A DNA stretch of 64,000 nt, taken from assembly GCF_017309185.1 (NCBI RefSeq), contig NZ_JAEKJZ010000001.1, positions 620,001 to 684,000 of the forward strand. Direction: 5' to 3'. Source of the stretch: Roseibium aggregatum. Lineage in GTDB: Bacteria > Pseudomonadota > Alphaproteobacteria > Rhizobiales > Stappiaceae. Of the stretch, positions 25,231 to 33,560 are shown one piece after another (position 1 is the first letter of the stretch; the number at the start of each line of letters is the position of its first letter). The notes beneath the pieces were generated by a model. It did not search any database. It was not told the origin of the DNA and saw nothing but the letters and a program-made list of their open reading frames with translations. The translations under genes were made by a program, and so were the position numbers.

Positions 25231-25782
25231 TCATTTTTCCTCTTTTTGCTGGCCCTTGCTTGAAACGAACGCGTCCCAATCCGGCATCGGTCTGTCCGGG
25301 AGGCGTTGAGCCAGAGGGGTCTTCGAGAGCGCGTCTTCCAGTTGGGCGAGCTGATCCAGAAACGGTCCCTCCAGCCCCGCGCAGGCGTCTTCGACGGCAA
25401 GAGCGGCGGCCGGCCAGAGGGTCCGCTTCAACTGCGCGACAAGCGCCATGCCTTTTGGGGTCAGATAAATCGTGCTGATGCGCCTGTCGTCCTCGGCGGG
25501 GCGGGCGGCCACGAGACCGGCCGCCTTCATGCCGTTGACCATGCGCGTCACGCCGGGCTGGCTTTGCCCGAGGGCTTGGGCGATTTCGCCGATGCTCAAG
25601 GGGCCGTTCCGGTCGAGTGCGGCCAGAACCGGATTGTACGGCACCGGCAGATCGACGGCTGTTGCCTCTTCCGCTAGGGTCCGGGCCAGGTCCAGTGTTT
25701 GCACCTGCAACCTTTCCCCGATCCGTTTCAGTCGGCTGCCGAGTGTGGCGTATCCGAGCGCGCGGACGACATCGTCAACCAT
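25231..25782 (-). CDS. MarR-family transcriptional regulator
   Basis: 183 residues with the winged helix of the family: PLSIGEIAQALGQSQPGVTR (recognition helix) and AAGLVAARPAEDDRR leading into the wing, then YLTPKGMAL and a dimerising C-terminal helix bundle. ATG 25782 is preferred to ATG 25794 because GGAGGT lies just upstream of 25782 and inside the longer version. A 40-base palindrome covers the region just before the start, so the protein probably represses its own gene and the acetyltransferase gene that follows. The ligand is unknown. Confidence 0.88.
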   Translation of the reverse strand: MVDDVVRALGYATLGSRLKRIGERLQVQTLDLARTLAEEATAVDLPVPYNPVLAALDRNGPLSIGEIAQALGQSQPGVTRMVNGMKAAGLVAARPAEDDRRISTIYLTPKGMALVAQLKRTLWPAAALAVEDACAGLEGPFLDQLAQLEDALSKTPLAQRLPDRPMPDWDAFVSSKGQQKEEK

Positions 25783-25790
25783 GTGCACCT

Positions 25791-25830
25791 CCATTTACAT
25801 AACATGATATATAACATGTTATGTAAATGG
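25791..25830. promoter_or_regulatory. 40-bp perfect palindrome, probable MarR operator
   Basis: Left arm 25791-25806 (CCATTTACATAACATG) and right arm 25815-25830 are exact complements across 16 bases, with an 8-base A/T spacer. It begins beside the MarR ribosome-binding site and contains TTACATAACATG, similar in style to MarR-family sites. Binding here would block transcription or translation of the MarR/GNAT operon. Confidence 0.7.
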
Positions 25831-25927
25831 CAACAAAAATTGACACGGTCTTTGAGAGGATTGGAAGACGCTCGAAAGCCTGGATCGGTCCGCACCCGCC
25901 GGCGCGGACCCTCCGTCTTTGAACCGC

Positions 25928-26941
25928 TCAGTCGAATTCCGGTCCCCGTGCCCGGTAAGGGGTGATTTCCCGCCAGGCGCGCATCAGGGTGTCGAGTTCC
26001 TCGTCCCGGTGGGGCGGCATGACGATCTGGAGCCTGACCAGAAGGTCGCCGTGGCCGCCGGTTTTTGTCGGCAGCCCCTTGCCCTTGAGGCGCATCGTCT
26101 TGCCGCTCGACGCGTTTTCCGGGATGGTCAGATTGACCGCGCCGGTAAGCGTTGGTGTGCGCACCTTGGCGCCGAGCACCGCCTCATAGAGCGTCAGCGG
26201 CAGATCGAGGATCAGATCGGAGCCCTTGACCTCGAACAGCTTGTGCGGCTTCAACCGGACCTCGACCATGGCGTCGCCTGCGGGGCCACCGTTCTCGCCC
26301 GGGTAGCCCTGGCCTTTCAGGCGGATCTTCTCGCCTTCCTCGACGCCCTTGGGCAGGGTGACATTCACGGTCTTGCCACTCGGCAGCGTCACCTGGGTCT
26401 TGCCGGAATTGACGATGTCTTCCAGCGACACCCTGGCGACGATCTCCGCGTTCCGGCCTTTGGCCTTGGGCGCTGCCCTCGTCTGAGCCCCGCCACCCGC
26501 GAACCCGGAAAAACCAGCGCCCGGACCAGCACCGGCTCCGGCTCCGCTGCGCGCGCGTCCGCCACGGGCACCGCCGAAGCTGCCGAAAATATCGTTCAGG
26601 ATGTCGTCGAAGCCGGCCCCGCCGCCACCGGCTGCGCCTTTGAAGCCGCGCGCTCCACCGGCTCCACCGAAGTCCTCATATCCGGAGAAGCCCTCGAACC
26701 CGTGGGACTGGAAGCGGGGCTTACCTTCCGCGTCGATTTCTCCGCGGTCGAACTGGGCCCGCTTCTCCTTGTCGCCGACGATTTCGTAGGCCTGGTTGAC
26801 TTCGGCAAAACGTTGCTGTGCTTCCGGATCGTCCTTGTTCTGATCCGGGTGGTATTGCTTGGCCAGTTTCCGGAAGGCCTTTTTAATTTCGCTCTCACCG
26901 GCGGATTTCGCCACGCCGAGAACGCTGTAGGGATCACGCAT
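25928..26941 (-). CDS. DnaJ-class co-chaperone (CbpA-like)
   Basis: 337 residues. The J domain (1-65) has the HPD motif at 31-33 that stimulates DnaK ATPase. A long Gly/Phe/Ala linker (about 85-165) follows, then two C-terminal beta domains (SGKTQVTLPSGKTVNVTLPK, GLPTKTGGHGDLLVR) of the type I/II DnaJ fold without the zinc-finger cysteine repeats, so it is a DnaJ type II / CbpA-like protein. ATG 26941 starts the conserved MRDPYSVLGV; the frame is open 22 codons further. Cytoplasmic. The linker is unusually rich in Gly and Ala (GGARGGRARSGAGAGAG). Confidence 0.85.
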   Translation of the reverse strand: MRDPYSVLGVAKSAGESEIKKAFRKLAKQYHPDQNKDDPEAQQRFAEVNQAYEIVGDKEKRAQFDRGEIDAEGKPRFQSHGFEGFSGYEDFGGAGGARGFKGAAGGGGAGFDDILNDIFGSFGGARGGRARSGAGAGAGPGAGFSGFAGGGAQTRAAPKAKGRNAEIVARVSLEDIVNSGKTQVTLPSGKTVNVTLPKGVEEGEKIRLKGQGYPGENGGPAGDAMVEVRLKPHKLFEVKGSDLILDLPLTLYEAVLGAKVRTPTLTGAVNLTIPENASSGKTMRLKGKGLPTKTGGHGDLLVRLQIVMPPHRDEELDTLMRAWREITPYRARGPEFD

Positions 26942-27172
26942 TCGTCTCACCAGGTTTCTAAAGATTTTCCGGCGCCGCGTCCCCACACGGAAACGCTCCG
27001 GATACACTGTCTGCTCCGAAGCGCGAACCGGGGTACAGCCGGATCACCGTCTCATGGAAGAGCCCGCGACCCACTACCGGACTTGGCTTCAATATCGGGT
27101 CGAACGGGTAAAAATTCCAGACTTTTATACCCTTTAATGGCCGGTATCGTCTTTTCGCGCCGACGGCGGCGC

Positions 27173-27646
27173 TCAAGCGCCTGCCACGGTCAGGGCGGTA
27201 ACGGCGAACTTCCGGCTGACATCCCGGCAGGCCGTTCCCGAATAAAGCTTGATGCCGGCGATGGTGTTCGCGGTGGTCTTGAAGAACAGGCATCCCGTCT
27301 CGCCGAAGACGTTCGTATCGATCTCGGTGAGCGTTCCGGAATTGCCGCTTACCGCGTTCAGCCAGGGCAGGGCCAGGCCGTCCACCGCCTGACCGGAATC
27401 CAGATGCTCGGCAACCAGGTCCAGGTTCTGGGAGATGATCTCGCGATCCTTCTCATCGACGTCCGAATAGGCAATATCGGTGGAGGAGGAAATGGCGCCG
27501 GTGATCACGGTGGGCGTGTCGACGTTGTTGCTGCCCATCGGCACGGTCACCTGGCTGCAGCCGCCAAGCGTCGCGGCCATGCCCGCGGCGGCGACAAAAA
27601 GTTGGATCTTGCAGAACCCAACTGTATATGAACGCATACGATACAT
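27173..27646 (-). CDS. Putative lipoprotein of unknown function
   Basis: 157 residues from ATG 27646 (ATG 27637 is also possible). The hydrophobic N-terminus ends in the lipobox LGGCS, predicting lipidation and outer- or inner-membrane anchoring. The mature part contains [17 protein letters not shown], then [13 protein letters not shown] and the tail [17 protein letters not shown]. This arrangement recalls small surface-antigen-like lipoproteins of alphaproteobacteria, but I am not certain of the family. The two downstream cysteines could form a disulfide. Divergent from pdxH across about 70 bases. Confidence 0.7.
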   Translation of the reverse strand: MYRMRSYTVGFCKIQLFVAAAGMAATLGGCSQVTVPMGSNNVDTPTVITGAISSSTDIAYSDVDEKDREIISQNLDLVAEHLDSGQAVDGLALPWLNAVSGNSGTLTEIDTNVFGETGCLFFKTTANTIAGIKLYSGTACRDVSRKFAVTALTVAGA

Positions 27647-27716
27647 ATTAAGACAGCCCCCGCGGTCCGGCCACTTCAGCCGTTTTCCGAGCCGCCGATC
27701 CTTCGACAGGTACCCA

Positions 27717-28352
27717 ATGACCGACCTCAAGCATCCGCCCGAAGAATTAACAAAAGGTGACTTTTCGGAAGCACAGAAACCATTCGACCTTTTCGGTGAA
27801 TGGCTTGAGGATGCCAGAGCGTCGGAAATCAACGATCCCAACGCCCTCGCGCTTGCGACCGTGGACGAAACCGGCCTGCCGAACGTGCGCATGGTTCTTC
27901 TCAAGGACTTCGACGAGCGCGGCTTCGTGTTTTACACCAATTTCGAAAGCGCCAAGGGGCGCGAACTGCTGTCGGCCGGCAAGGCAGCCATGTGCTTCCA
28001 CTGGAAGTCCCTGCGCCGGCAAGTCCGGATACGCGGGCCGGTTCGGGAAGTCTCCGGGGACGAGGCGGATGCCTATTACAAGTCCCGGCCGCGCGGCAGC
28101 CGCATCGGCGCCTGGGCATCGAAACAGTCGCGGTCTCTGGAAAGCCGGTTTGCGCTGGAAAAGGAAGTCGCCCGCTACACCGCGAAATTCGGCGTCGGCG
28201 AAATTCCGAGGCCGGACCACTGGTCCGGCATGCGCCTGACGCCGCTTTCCATCGAGTTCTGGCACGATCGACCCTTCCGCCTGCATGACCGGGTGGTCTT
28301 CTCCCGCGAGACTCCGGATGCTCCCTGGACCAAGGACCGCCTGTACCCGTAA
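27717..28352 (+). CDS. pdxH: Pyridoxamine/pyridoxine 5'-phosphate oxidase
   Basis: 211 residues, the normal PdxH length. FMN-dependent oxidation of PNP/PMP to pyridoxal 5'-phosphate, the vitamin B6 cofactor. Conserved blocks are [50 protein letters not shown], the substrate loop [16 protein letters not shown], and the C-terminal [20 protein letters not shown] with DRLYP at the very end. ATG 27717 begins the homologous protein; the open frame continues 79 codons upstream without family support. Convergent with corA, 18 bases apart. Confidence 0.95.
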   Translation: MTDLKHPPEELTKGDFSEAQKPFDLFGEWLEDARASEINDPNALALATVDETGLPNVRMVLLKDFDERGFVFYTNFESAKGRELLSAGKAAMCFHWKSLRRQVRIRGPVREVSGDEADAYYKSRPRGSRIGAWASKQSRSLESRFALEKEVARYTAKFGVGEIPRPDHWSGMRLTPLSIEFWHDRPFRLHDRVVFSRETPDAPWTKDRLYP

Positions 28353-28370
28353 CGGATAAGGGGAGGGGGG

Positions 28371-29345
28371 TTACAACAGGCGCTTCCAGCGGAAGAACAG
28401 GAACGTCAGGATAACGGAAATGAGCATCATGCCGAGCGAGAAGCCGAAGCCCTGCTGCCATTTCAGTTCGGGCATGTTCTCGAAATTCATGCCGTAGATC
28501 GAGGCGATCAGCGTCGGCGGCAGGAAGATGACGCCGAGCACGGTAAAGATCTTCGAGATCTGGTTCTGTTCCAGCGTGACGAGGCCGACGGTGGCATCCA
28601 GAAGAAACGCCAGCTTGTTGTCGAGCGCATCCCCGTGTTCCTTGATGGAATGAATGTCCTGCCCGAAGGTTTTGCACTCCAGTAGCTGTTCGGCGCTGAA
28701 GCCGAGCCGTTTTTCATGAGTGCCCATGAAAAGCAGCGCGCGGATCAGGCTGGTGCAGACGTCATGCATCTTTGCGACCTTGAGGCCGATTTGGCCAAGC
28801 TGCTTGATGGCATCCTGGTAGCTGGCGGTCTTGCGCATGTTCAGCCCTTCGCCGAATACCTGATGCGCCAGTTCGTCATATGACGACGAGGCGTCCTCCA
28901 TTTCATCCGCGCAACGGTCGACGATGATATCCAGCATTGCGAAGAAAATCGCCGGCCCCTTGCGCTCAAGGGTGACGTCGCCTTGCACTTTCCTTGACAG
29001 GATCGCGAGCGTCTTCGGTTCCCCGTAGCGGACCGTCACCAGCCGTTTGGAGTTCAATACGAAGGTGACGGAAGACAGTGTCGAATTGACGGTGCGTGTC
29101 GCCATCGGCATCTGCGCGGTCATGACCACGGCGCCGGGCTCCGCATAAAGACGCTCGGACGTTTCGATGGAGGCGATTTCCTCACGGGTCGGGATCTCGG
29201 CGCCCATGAGCTTTTCCGCCGCCTTCTGCTCCTCCTGGGTCGGCGAGAAAAGGTCGATCCAGACGGACGTCGCTGGAAGGGGCGCGCCCGGCGCGAGTTC
29301 AATCCGCTCCAGGCCCTTCACCGAGGGGCAATAGGCAATGATCAT
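28371..29345 (-). CDS. corA: CorA-family divalent-metal transporter
   Basis: 324 residues: a large N-terminal cytoplasmic domain, a long helix, and two C-terminal membrane helices. The signature YGMNFENMPEL (GMN motif at the mouth of the pentameric pore) and the basic tail RWKRLL are diagnostic. It transports Mg2+, and possibly Co2+ or Ni2+, into the cell. Convergent with pdxH; no accessory gene is adjacent. Confidence 0.92.
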   Translation of the reverse strand: MIIAYCPSVKGLERIELAPGAPLPATSVWIDLFSPTQEEQKAAEKLMGAEIPTREEIASIETSERLYAEPGAVVMTAQMPMATRTVNSTLSSVTFVLNSKRLVTVRYGEPKTLAILSRKVQGDVTLERKGPAIFFAMLDIIVDRCADEMEDASSSYDELAHQVFGEGLNMRKTASYQDAIKQLGQIGLKVAKMHDVCTSLIRALLFMGTHEKRLGFSAEQLLECKTFGQDIHSIKEHGDALDNKLAFLLDATVGLVTLEQNQISKIFTVLGVIFLPPTLIASIYGMNFENMPELKWQQGFGFSLGMMLISVILTFLFFRWKRLL

Positions 29346-30161
29346 AAGGCACTCTCCGAAGGGCCGGCACGCGATGTGCGCGACTCATCGAAAGTTTGCC
29401 CAACAGACCGGTTCACGGCAACCGAACCTCGGCCGGTCCCCGGGAAAAAGCGCGGTGTCAAGGCGCGGCGGCAGGCCCTTGCGGGATCCTGACCAGTTTA
29501 AACCTGTGCCTGGGAACCGGATAGAACTCGTTCTTCGGAAATGCGGAACGGCTGCCTTGCATCGGGGCACCCTCCGCAAGAACCATCCGGCTGCCCAGTC
29601 ATCCGTGAAGGCGAATTACTTCGCCTTTTTCGTCACGGCCCCGGTCTTGTTGCACAAAGCGGCTGCGTTCAGCGCGGCAATGGCGACGGGCTTGTACTGG
29701 TTTTCGAGTTTTGCTCCAGCCGGAAGACTTATGTTCGGGCGGGCGGATTGTTCAGACATTGTCTCGGGTCCGTTGTTTTTGTCAGTGCCCGCTGTCTGGT
29801 GTTCCTCACAGTTTTCTTGCGGGCAGGTTTGGTGTCGAATCCAAATGAGGCATTCGAAGGGCAGAAGAAGTCTGTCACCGGAAAAACCGCATTGGACAAG
29901 GTGAAGTGTGCGCCTTTGCGCGAGGCCCGGCCAGTCAAAAACCATAACAGCCTGTAACAAAGTATGAAGTAATTTTAGAAGTATCGGTAAAATTTTATTT
30001 ACCAATTTGCATTGTCTTCCTCTTGGTGAGGGGGGCGTGTCTATCGAAATTAAAAGAAGCTCGGCCTCTGATGGCGGAGCGGTCCACCGGACGGTACCTC
30101 ACTGCTTGAACGGCCTGCCGCACCGTGCCATCGGACAGGATCCTGTCCGGTGCGGCGGGTT
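29346..30161. other. Mostly non-coding stretch between corA and a membrane-protein gene
   Basis: The only ORF I find plausible is the 47-residue one at 29616-29759. A perfect 8-bp hairpin (29608-29615 with 29620-29627) followed by T residues lies at that ORF's 3' end but points in the + direction, where no gene ends. The rest, 29760-30110, is lower in GC near 29940-30010 and shows nothing recognisable. Confidence 0.4.
29616..29759 (-). CDS. Possible small protein, 47 residues
   Basis: Reads MSEQSARPNISLPAG, then KPVAIAALNAAALC and a lysine-rich end KTGAVTKKAK. The composition is plausible for a short cytoplasmic protein, and the short alanine-rich helix looks non-random. It has no clear ribosome-binding site and I recognise no family. 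The frame is open upstream to 30005, but that part reads as non-coding. Low confidence. Confidence 0.3.
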   Translation of the reverse strand: MSEQSARPNISLPAGAKLENQYKPVAIAALNAAALCNKTGAVTKKAK

Positions 30162-30163
30162 TT
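30114..30163. terminator. Large hairpin at the 3' end of the DUF4870-like gene
   Basis: A 12-bp stem (30114-30125 with 30148-30159, one G-U) encloses a self-complementary 18-base palindrome, CGGACAGGATCCTGTCCG (30132-30149), that shares two bases with it. Four T residues follow on the + strand. It starts right after the minus-strand stop at 30162, so it is probably a 3' end/stability element of that gene, although it lacks a T tract in that direction. Confidence 0.4.
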
Positions 30164-30608
30164 ACATCAGATAGCTCTTGTAATTGCGGGGAGCCTCGCT
30201 GCGCAGCGCAAACACCAGGCCGCTGGCGCAGCGGACGAGGGTCAGGGCCGCCGACAGCACGAAGAGCACGACGCCGGCGAGGATCAGCACCGTAGAAAGG
30301 ACCGCCCCCAGAACAACCATCAACCCGGCAAGGCAGAAACCGATCACGAGCAGCGCGAAGGTCGTGCGGATGAAGAAGTAATGGGCCTGGAGCCGGCTGC
30401 CGCCGCGCTCCGCGAAGAGGAATGCGAACAACAGTGCGACGGGGGACAGAAAGAAGGTCAGAAGCGACAGGTAGCAGAGACAAATATTGCGGAAGCTGGG
30501 TTTGAAGAAAACACCGGGAAACGAATCGTCCTTTGCCCAGTCCCCCTCGTTCCCGGCAACCGGCTCGCCCGTTTTCTTAGATGGATGACGGGAGCTCATT
30601 CCTGTCAT
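30162..30608 (-). CDS. Multi-pass membrane protein, DUF4870-like
   Basis: 148 residues from ATG 30608 (ATG 30599 is an alternative). A charged 35-residue N-terminus precedes three or four hydrophobic segments (ICLCYLSLLTFFLSPVALLF, FALLVIGFCLAGLMVVLGAV, LAGVVLFVLSAALTLVRC). HYFFIRTTF between helices and the short C-terminal tail resemble the DUF4870/Tic20-like family of small inner-membrane proteins. Function unknown. No partner gene is in the same transcript. Confidence 0.6.
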   Translation of the reverse strand: MTGMSSRHPSKKTGEPVAGNEGDWAKDDSFPGVFFKPSFRNICLCYLSLLTFFLSPVALLFAFLFAERGGSRLQAHYFFIRTTFALLVIGFCLAGLMVVLGAVLSTVLILAGVVLFVLSAALTLVRCASGLVFALRSEAPRNYKSYLM

Positions 30609-30814
30609 GCACAACCCCGATTTCTAAGGCTCGGACAGTGGGGGCGCCTTTCCTGCCATGAGACGCGCGGCCCGTTGGTGATACCGCCGGGATGACTTTA
30701 TGATGTGGGGCCCCGCGAAGTGAAGTTCATTTTTGACATTTCATCTGTAAACGAAGAAACATGCTAAATGCCGTGCCCTTGGCGCGGAACCGTAAATTCA
30801 GCTTTCAGGTCGAC

Positions 30815-31804
30815 ATGAAGCGATACGCCACCCATAAGACAGTCTCGGCACCGGCAAGCCGGAGTGTCGGTGCGCTGGCGTTGGTGCTTTCGGTGATCGC
30901 CTTTCTCGCCAAACGCTTCGGGCTGATCGAGGCGGATGTGTTCGTGCTGTCGCTTGCCGGCGCGGCGCTGATTGCACTTCTTTCGCTGGCGATGGCATTT
31001 TTCGCCTTCCAGCGCATTTGGACGCTCGGCGGCCCCGGTGTTCCCGCCGCCTTGAACGGGGCGCTGCTCGGATGTCTGGCGCTTGTGCCTCCGGCGCTTT
31101 TTCTGGCAATGCTGGTATCCCATCGGGGCGCCGACGATCTGTCGACGGACCGGTCCGATCCGCCGGAACTGACCCGGGTGGCGATGTCGGACGAACAACC
31201 TTTCCTCGCCTGGCTGAACGGCACCCTGGAGACGCAGGTCTGGCCGCTCTGGTTGCAGCTTTCCGGCGCCGGCGCTCCTGAGGTGGCGGAAGTGGAACTT
31301 CTCCACCCCGATATCGTGTCGCGCAGATACCGGATTCCGCCGGGCCAGCTTCACGTAGCCGGGGCGAAAGCCATCGAGGATCTGGACCTGCGCGTTGTGG
31401 ACGAACTGCCTCCCGACCTGCTCGATGCGCCGACGCGCCTGCAGGCGGAAGGCCAGACCCGGATCCTGGGTCTGAAATACGATGTGGCGCTCCGGGTGCG
31501 TCCGGACCCGGTCGGCGCTTTGCTGGATGTCCGCTCCCGTTCCCGCACACCGCTCAAGGATCTGAGGGACAATGCCGATCACATCCGCACGGTGTTCGCG
31601 GAAATCGACAAGGTCCTGCTTGAGACCTACGGCGATCTCGCCCGGCTCTCGGTCGATGAGAGCGAACTGGAGGAAACCGGTTCGCAGCCAGAGCCCCTGG
31701 ACGAGCCGCGCGATACCGTGCCGTTGCCGGGGTTCAAGCCCTATTTCGAAGGAGAAGACGACGCTCCGGCCGACGGCCTTGAACTGACGGATCTGGAAGG
31801 GTAG
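30815..31804 (+). CDS. DUF1499 membrane protein
   Basis: 329 residues from ATG 30815, which follows CAGG at a good distance; ATG 30761 would add 18 residues. Three hydrophobic segments lie in the first 120 residues. A soluble domain ends with the DUF1499 hallmark: LKYDVALRVRPDP, LLDVRSRSRTPLKDLRDNAD and IRTVFAEID. An acidic, proline-rich tail follows. Function unknown; DUF1499 proteins are widespread in alphaproteobacteria and usually envelope-associated. Convergent with the MBL-fold gene, 10 bases apart. Confidence 0.8.
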   Translation: MKRYATHKTVSAPASRSVGALALVLSVIAFLAKRFGLIEADVFVLSLAGAALIALLSLAMAFFAFQRIWTLGGPGVPAALNGALLGCLALVPPALFLAMLVSHRGADDLSTDRSDPPELTRVAMSDEQPFLAWLNGTLETQVWPLWLQLSGAGAPEVAEVELLHPDIVSRRYRIPPGQLHVAGAKAIEDLDLRVVDELPPDLLDAPTRLQAEGQTRILGLKYDVALRVRPDPVGALLDVRSRSRTPLKDLRDNADHIRTVFAEIDKVLLETYGDLARLSVDESELEETGSQPEPLDEPRDTVPLPGFKPYFEGEDDAPADGLELTDLEG

Positions 31805-31814
31805 CGGATTGAGT

Positions 31815-32777
31815 TTACCCGGCTGTTTCCGGACCGCCGGGCTCCGGCAAACCGAAGCGCGCCGTCAGGAGAAGATCGGGACTGGCCGTCACGAGACCGC
31901 GTTCCGAGAGATCTTCCAGATGCGCGAAAACCGACAGGCCGGCGGCCGGGTGAAGCGCGGGATCGACCTGGGCATAGAGCACGGCCACGATTTCGGGAAT
32001 GGTTAGAGGACCCTTGCCAAGCTGCGCGAGTATCGATGCCTCGCGGCCGAGGCGGTGCCGCTTCAGGTCGCTCACATAGGTTTTCGCGTCTTGGACCGGG
32101 CCGCCATGACCCGGCAGATAGGTTTGCTCGGGCCGTTGCAGAAGTTTGTCGAGAGACGCCATGTAGTCGCGCATGCTTCCGTCCGGCGGGGCAACGATCG
32201 AAGTCGACCAGGCCATGACGTGATCCGCCGACAGGAGAATATCCGTTCCTTGCAGGGCGAAGCAAAGATGGTTCGCCGTATGTCCCGGTGTTGCAATCGC
32301 TTCGAAGGTGGCGCCGGCGGTCTCGAGGATTTCACCGTCGCGCAGCTCCCTGTCGGCCGCGTAGTCCTTGTCGCTGCTGGCATCGAGGGGATTGAGTTCG
32401 TCCGCGAGCAAGCTCCGGGCCGCGCGATGAACGCCGCAGCCGACGATAGGGGCTCCTGTTTTTGCCTTGAGCAACCGGGCGGCGGGGGAATGGTCCATGT
32501 GGGTGTGTGAGACCAGGATGGACTCGATCGCGGCGCCTTCGGCGGCCTTCAAGATGGCATCGACGTGTTCTTCGAGAAGGGGGCCGGGGTCGACGACGGT
32601 GAGCCTGTCTGTTCCCACCAGATAGGTGTTGGTGCCCGAAAACGTGAACGGGCCGGTGTTCTCCGCGGTCAGGCGGCGCAGGCCCGGCACGATCTCCACG
32701 GCGACACCGTGGTTGGGTTCGAAGTTCCGGTCGTGTTTCATGATTTTCCAGCCGGGCGGTTCCAGATATTGCGTCAT
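31815..32777 (-). CDS. Metallo-beta-lactamase-fold hydrolase (LACTB2-like)
   Basis: 320 residues from ATG 32777 (ATG 32741 is also possible). The zinc site is SHTHMDHSPAARLL (HxHxDH), then TPGHTANHLCF, a bridging Asp in LLSADHVMAW, and the final His in LPGHGGP. The C-terminal winged-helix-like extension after residue 230 (HRLGREASILAQLGKGPLT) is the LACTB2/RNase-type tail. Family members act as RNases or thiolester/lactone hydrolases; I cannot say which here. Divergent from an SRPBCC gene about 105 bases away. Confidence 0.85.
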   Translation of the reverse strand: MTQYLEPPGWKIMKHDRNFEPNHGVAVEIVPGLRRLTAENTGPFTFSGTNTYLVGTDRLTVVDPGPLLEEHVDAILKAAEGAAIESILVSHTHMDHSPAARLLKAKTGAPIVGCGVHRAARSLLADELNPLDASSDKDYAADRELRDGEILETAGATFEAIATPGHTANHLCFALQGTDILLSADHVMAWSTSIVAPPDGSMRDYMASLDKLLQRPEQTYLPGHGGPVQDAKTYVSDLKRHRLGREASILAQLGKGPLTIPEIVAVLYAQVDPALHPAAGLSVFAHLEDLSERGLVTASPDLLLTARFGLPEPGGPETAG

Positions 32778-32882
32778 GTATCTGACGTTTGAATCGTTTA
32801 GGGAAGCAGAACTTTGCCAATCGGTGTCTTTCTGTGGGACATTGTGGCGGTGATTTGAACCGAGCATCTTGGCGGGACGCTT

Positions 32883-33368
32883 ATGTCACAGGATCAGGAA
32901 TGCCGTGTCGACGGCTTGTTGGATTTACCGCGCGAACAGGCCTTTTCCCTGTTCGTCGACCGGCCCGGTCTCTGGTGGTCCTCGCCGTTTCGCGAGCATG
33001 GCCGAGGCGATTCGGGGACCGGTGTCGAGGTTGGCATCGAACCTTTTGCCGGCGGTGCCTGCTATGAAATCGACGGCGAGGGACGTCGCCGGATCTGGGG
33101 TACGGTGCTGTCCATCGAAGCGCCTTTGTTCATCCGCCTGGCTTGGCAGGTCACGCAAGACGGCGAGCAGATCGCGGATCCGGGCACGGCAAGCCGTGTC
33201 ATGGTCAATTTCCGGCAGGCGGGTGAACTGACGCGCCTGGAGATCGTTCACAATGAATTTCTGCGCCACGGGGAAGAGGGAACGGAGTACGCGGGGCGCA
33301 TGCGGCAGACGGACGGTTGGCCGAGAATTCTCCGGCAACTTCAGGATGCGGCCAGGCGGATGGCCTGA
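32883..33368 (+). CDS. SRPBCC (AHSA1-like) domain protein
   Basis: 161 residues forming one START/AHSA1-like helix-grip fold: an N-terminal strand, REQAFSLFVDRPGLWWSSPF with the family's paired tryptophans, GGACYEIDGEGRRRIWGTV, then IRLAWQ and a C-terminal helix ending GWPRILRQLQDAARRMA. Members bind hydrophobic ligands or assist Hsp90-type chaperones. The ligand is unknown. Followed by the promoter region of phoR. Confidence 0.82.
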   Translation: MSQDQECRVDGLLDLPREQAFSLFVDRPGLWWSSPFREHGRGDSGTGVEVGIEPFAGGACYEIDGEGRRRIWGTVLSIEAPLFIRLAWQVTQDGEQIADPGTASRVMVNFRQAGELTRLEIVHNEFLRHGEEGTEYAGRMRQTDGWPRILRQLQDAARRMA

Positions 33369-33560
33369 CGAGATAAAATTCGTCTAGACATTTTGGCAAA
33401 GTCAGAGTTTTGTCGCGTGGTTGACATGCTTTGTGTGGTAGGCGAAGCGTTCGACGCCGCCTTGATCTTCCGGATACGACAGCATGTAATTGTTAAGGTG
33501 GCTAAATTATCTTCAGGCTTCCTGGCGCAACATACAGGCTTTTGATCGCACGGCGAATCC

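Noticed and set aside
29608..29630. Perfect hairpin plus T run as a terminator
   Set aside because: It points in the + direction, where no gene ends, and overlaps the 3' end of a doubtful minus-strand ORF.
29338..29904. 188-residue plus-strand ORF beginning inside corA
   Set aside because: No domain, no ribosome site, and composition like antisense DNA.
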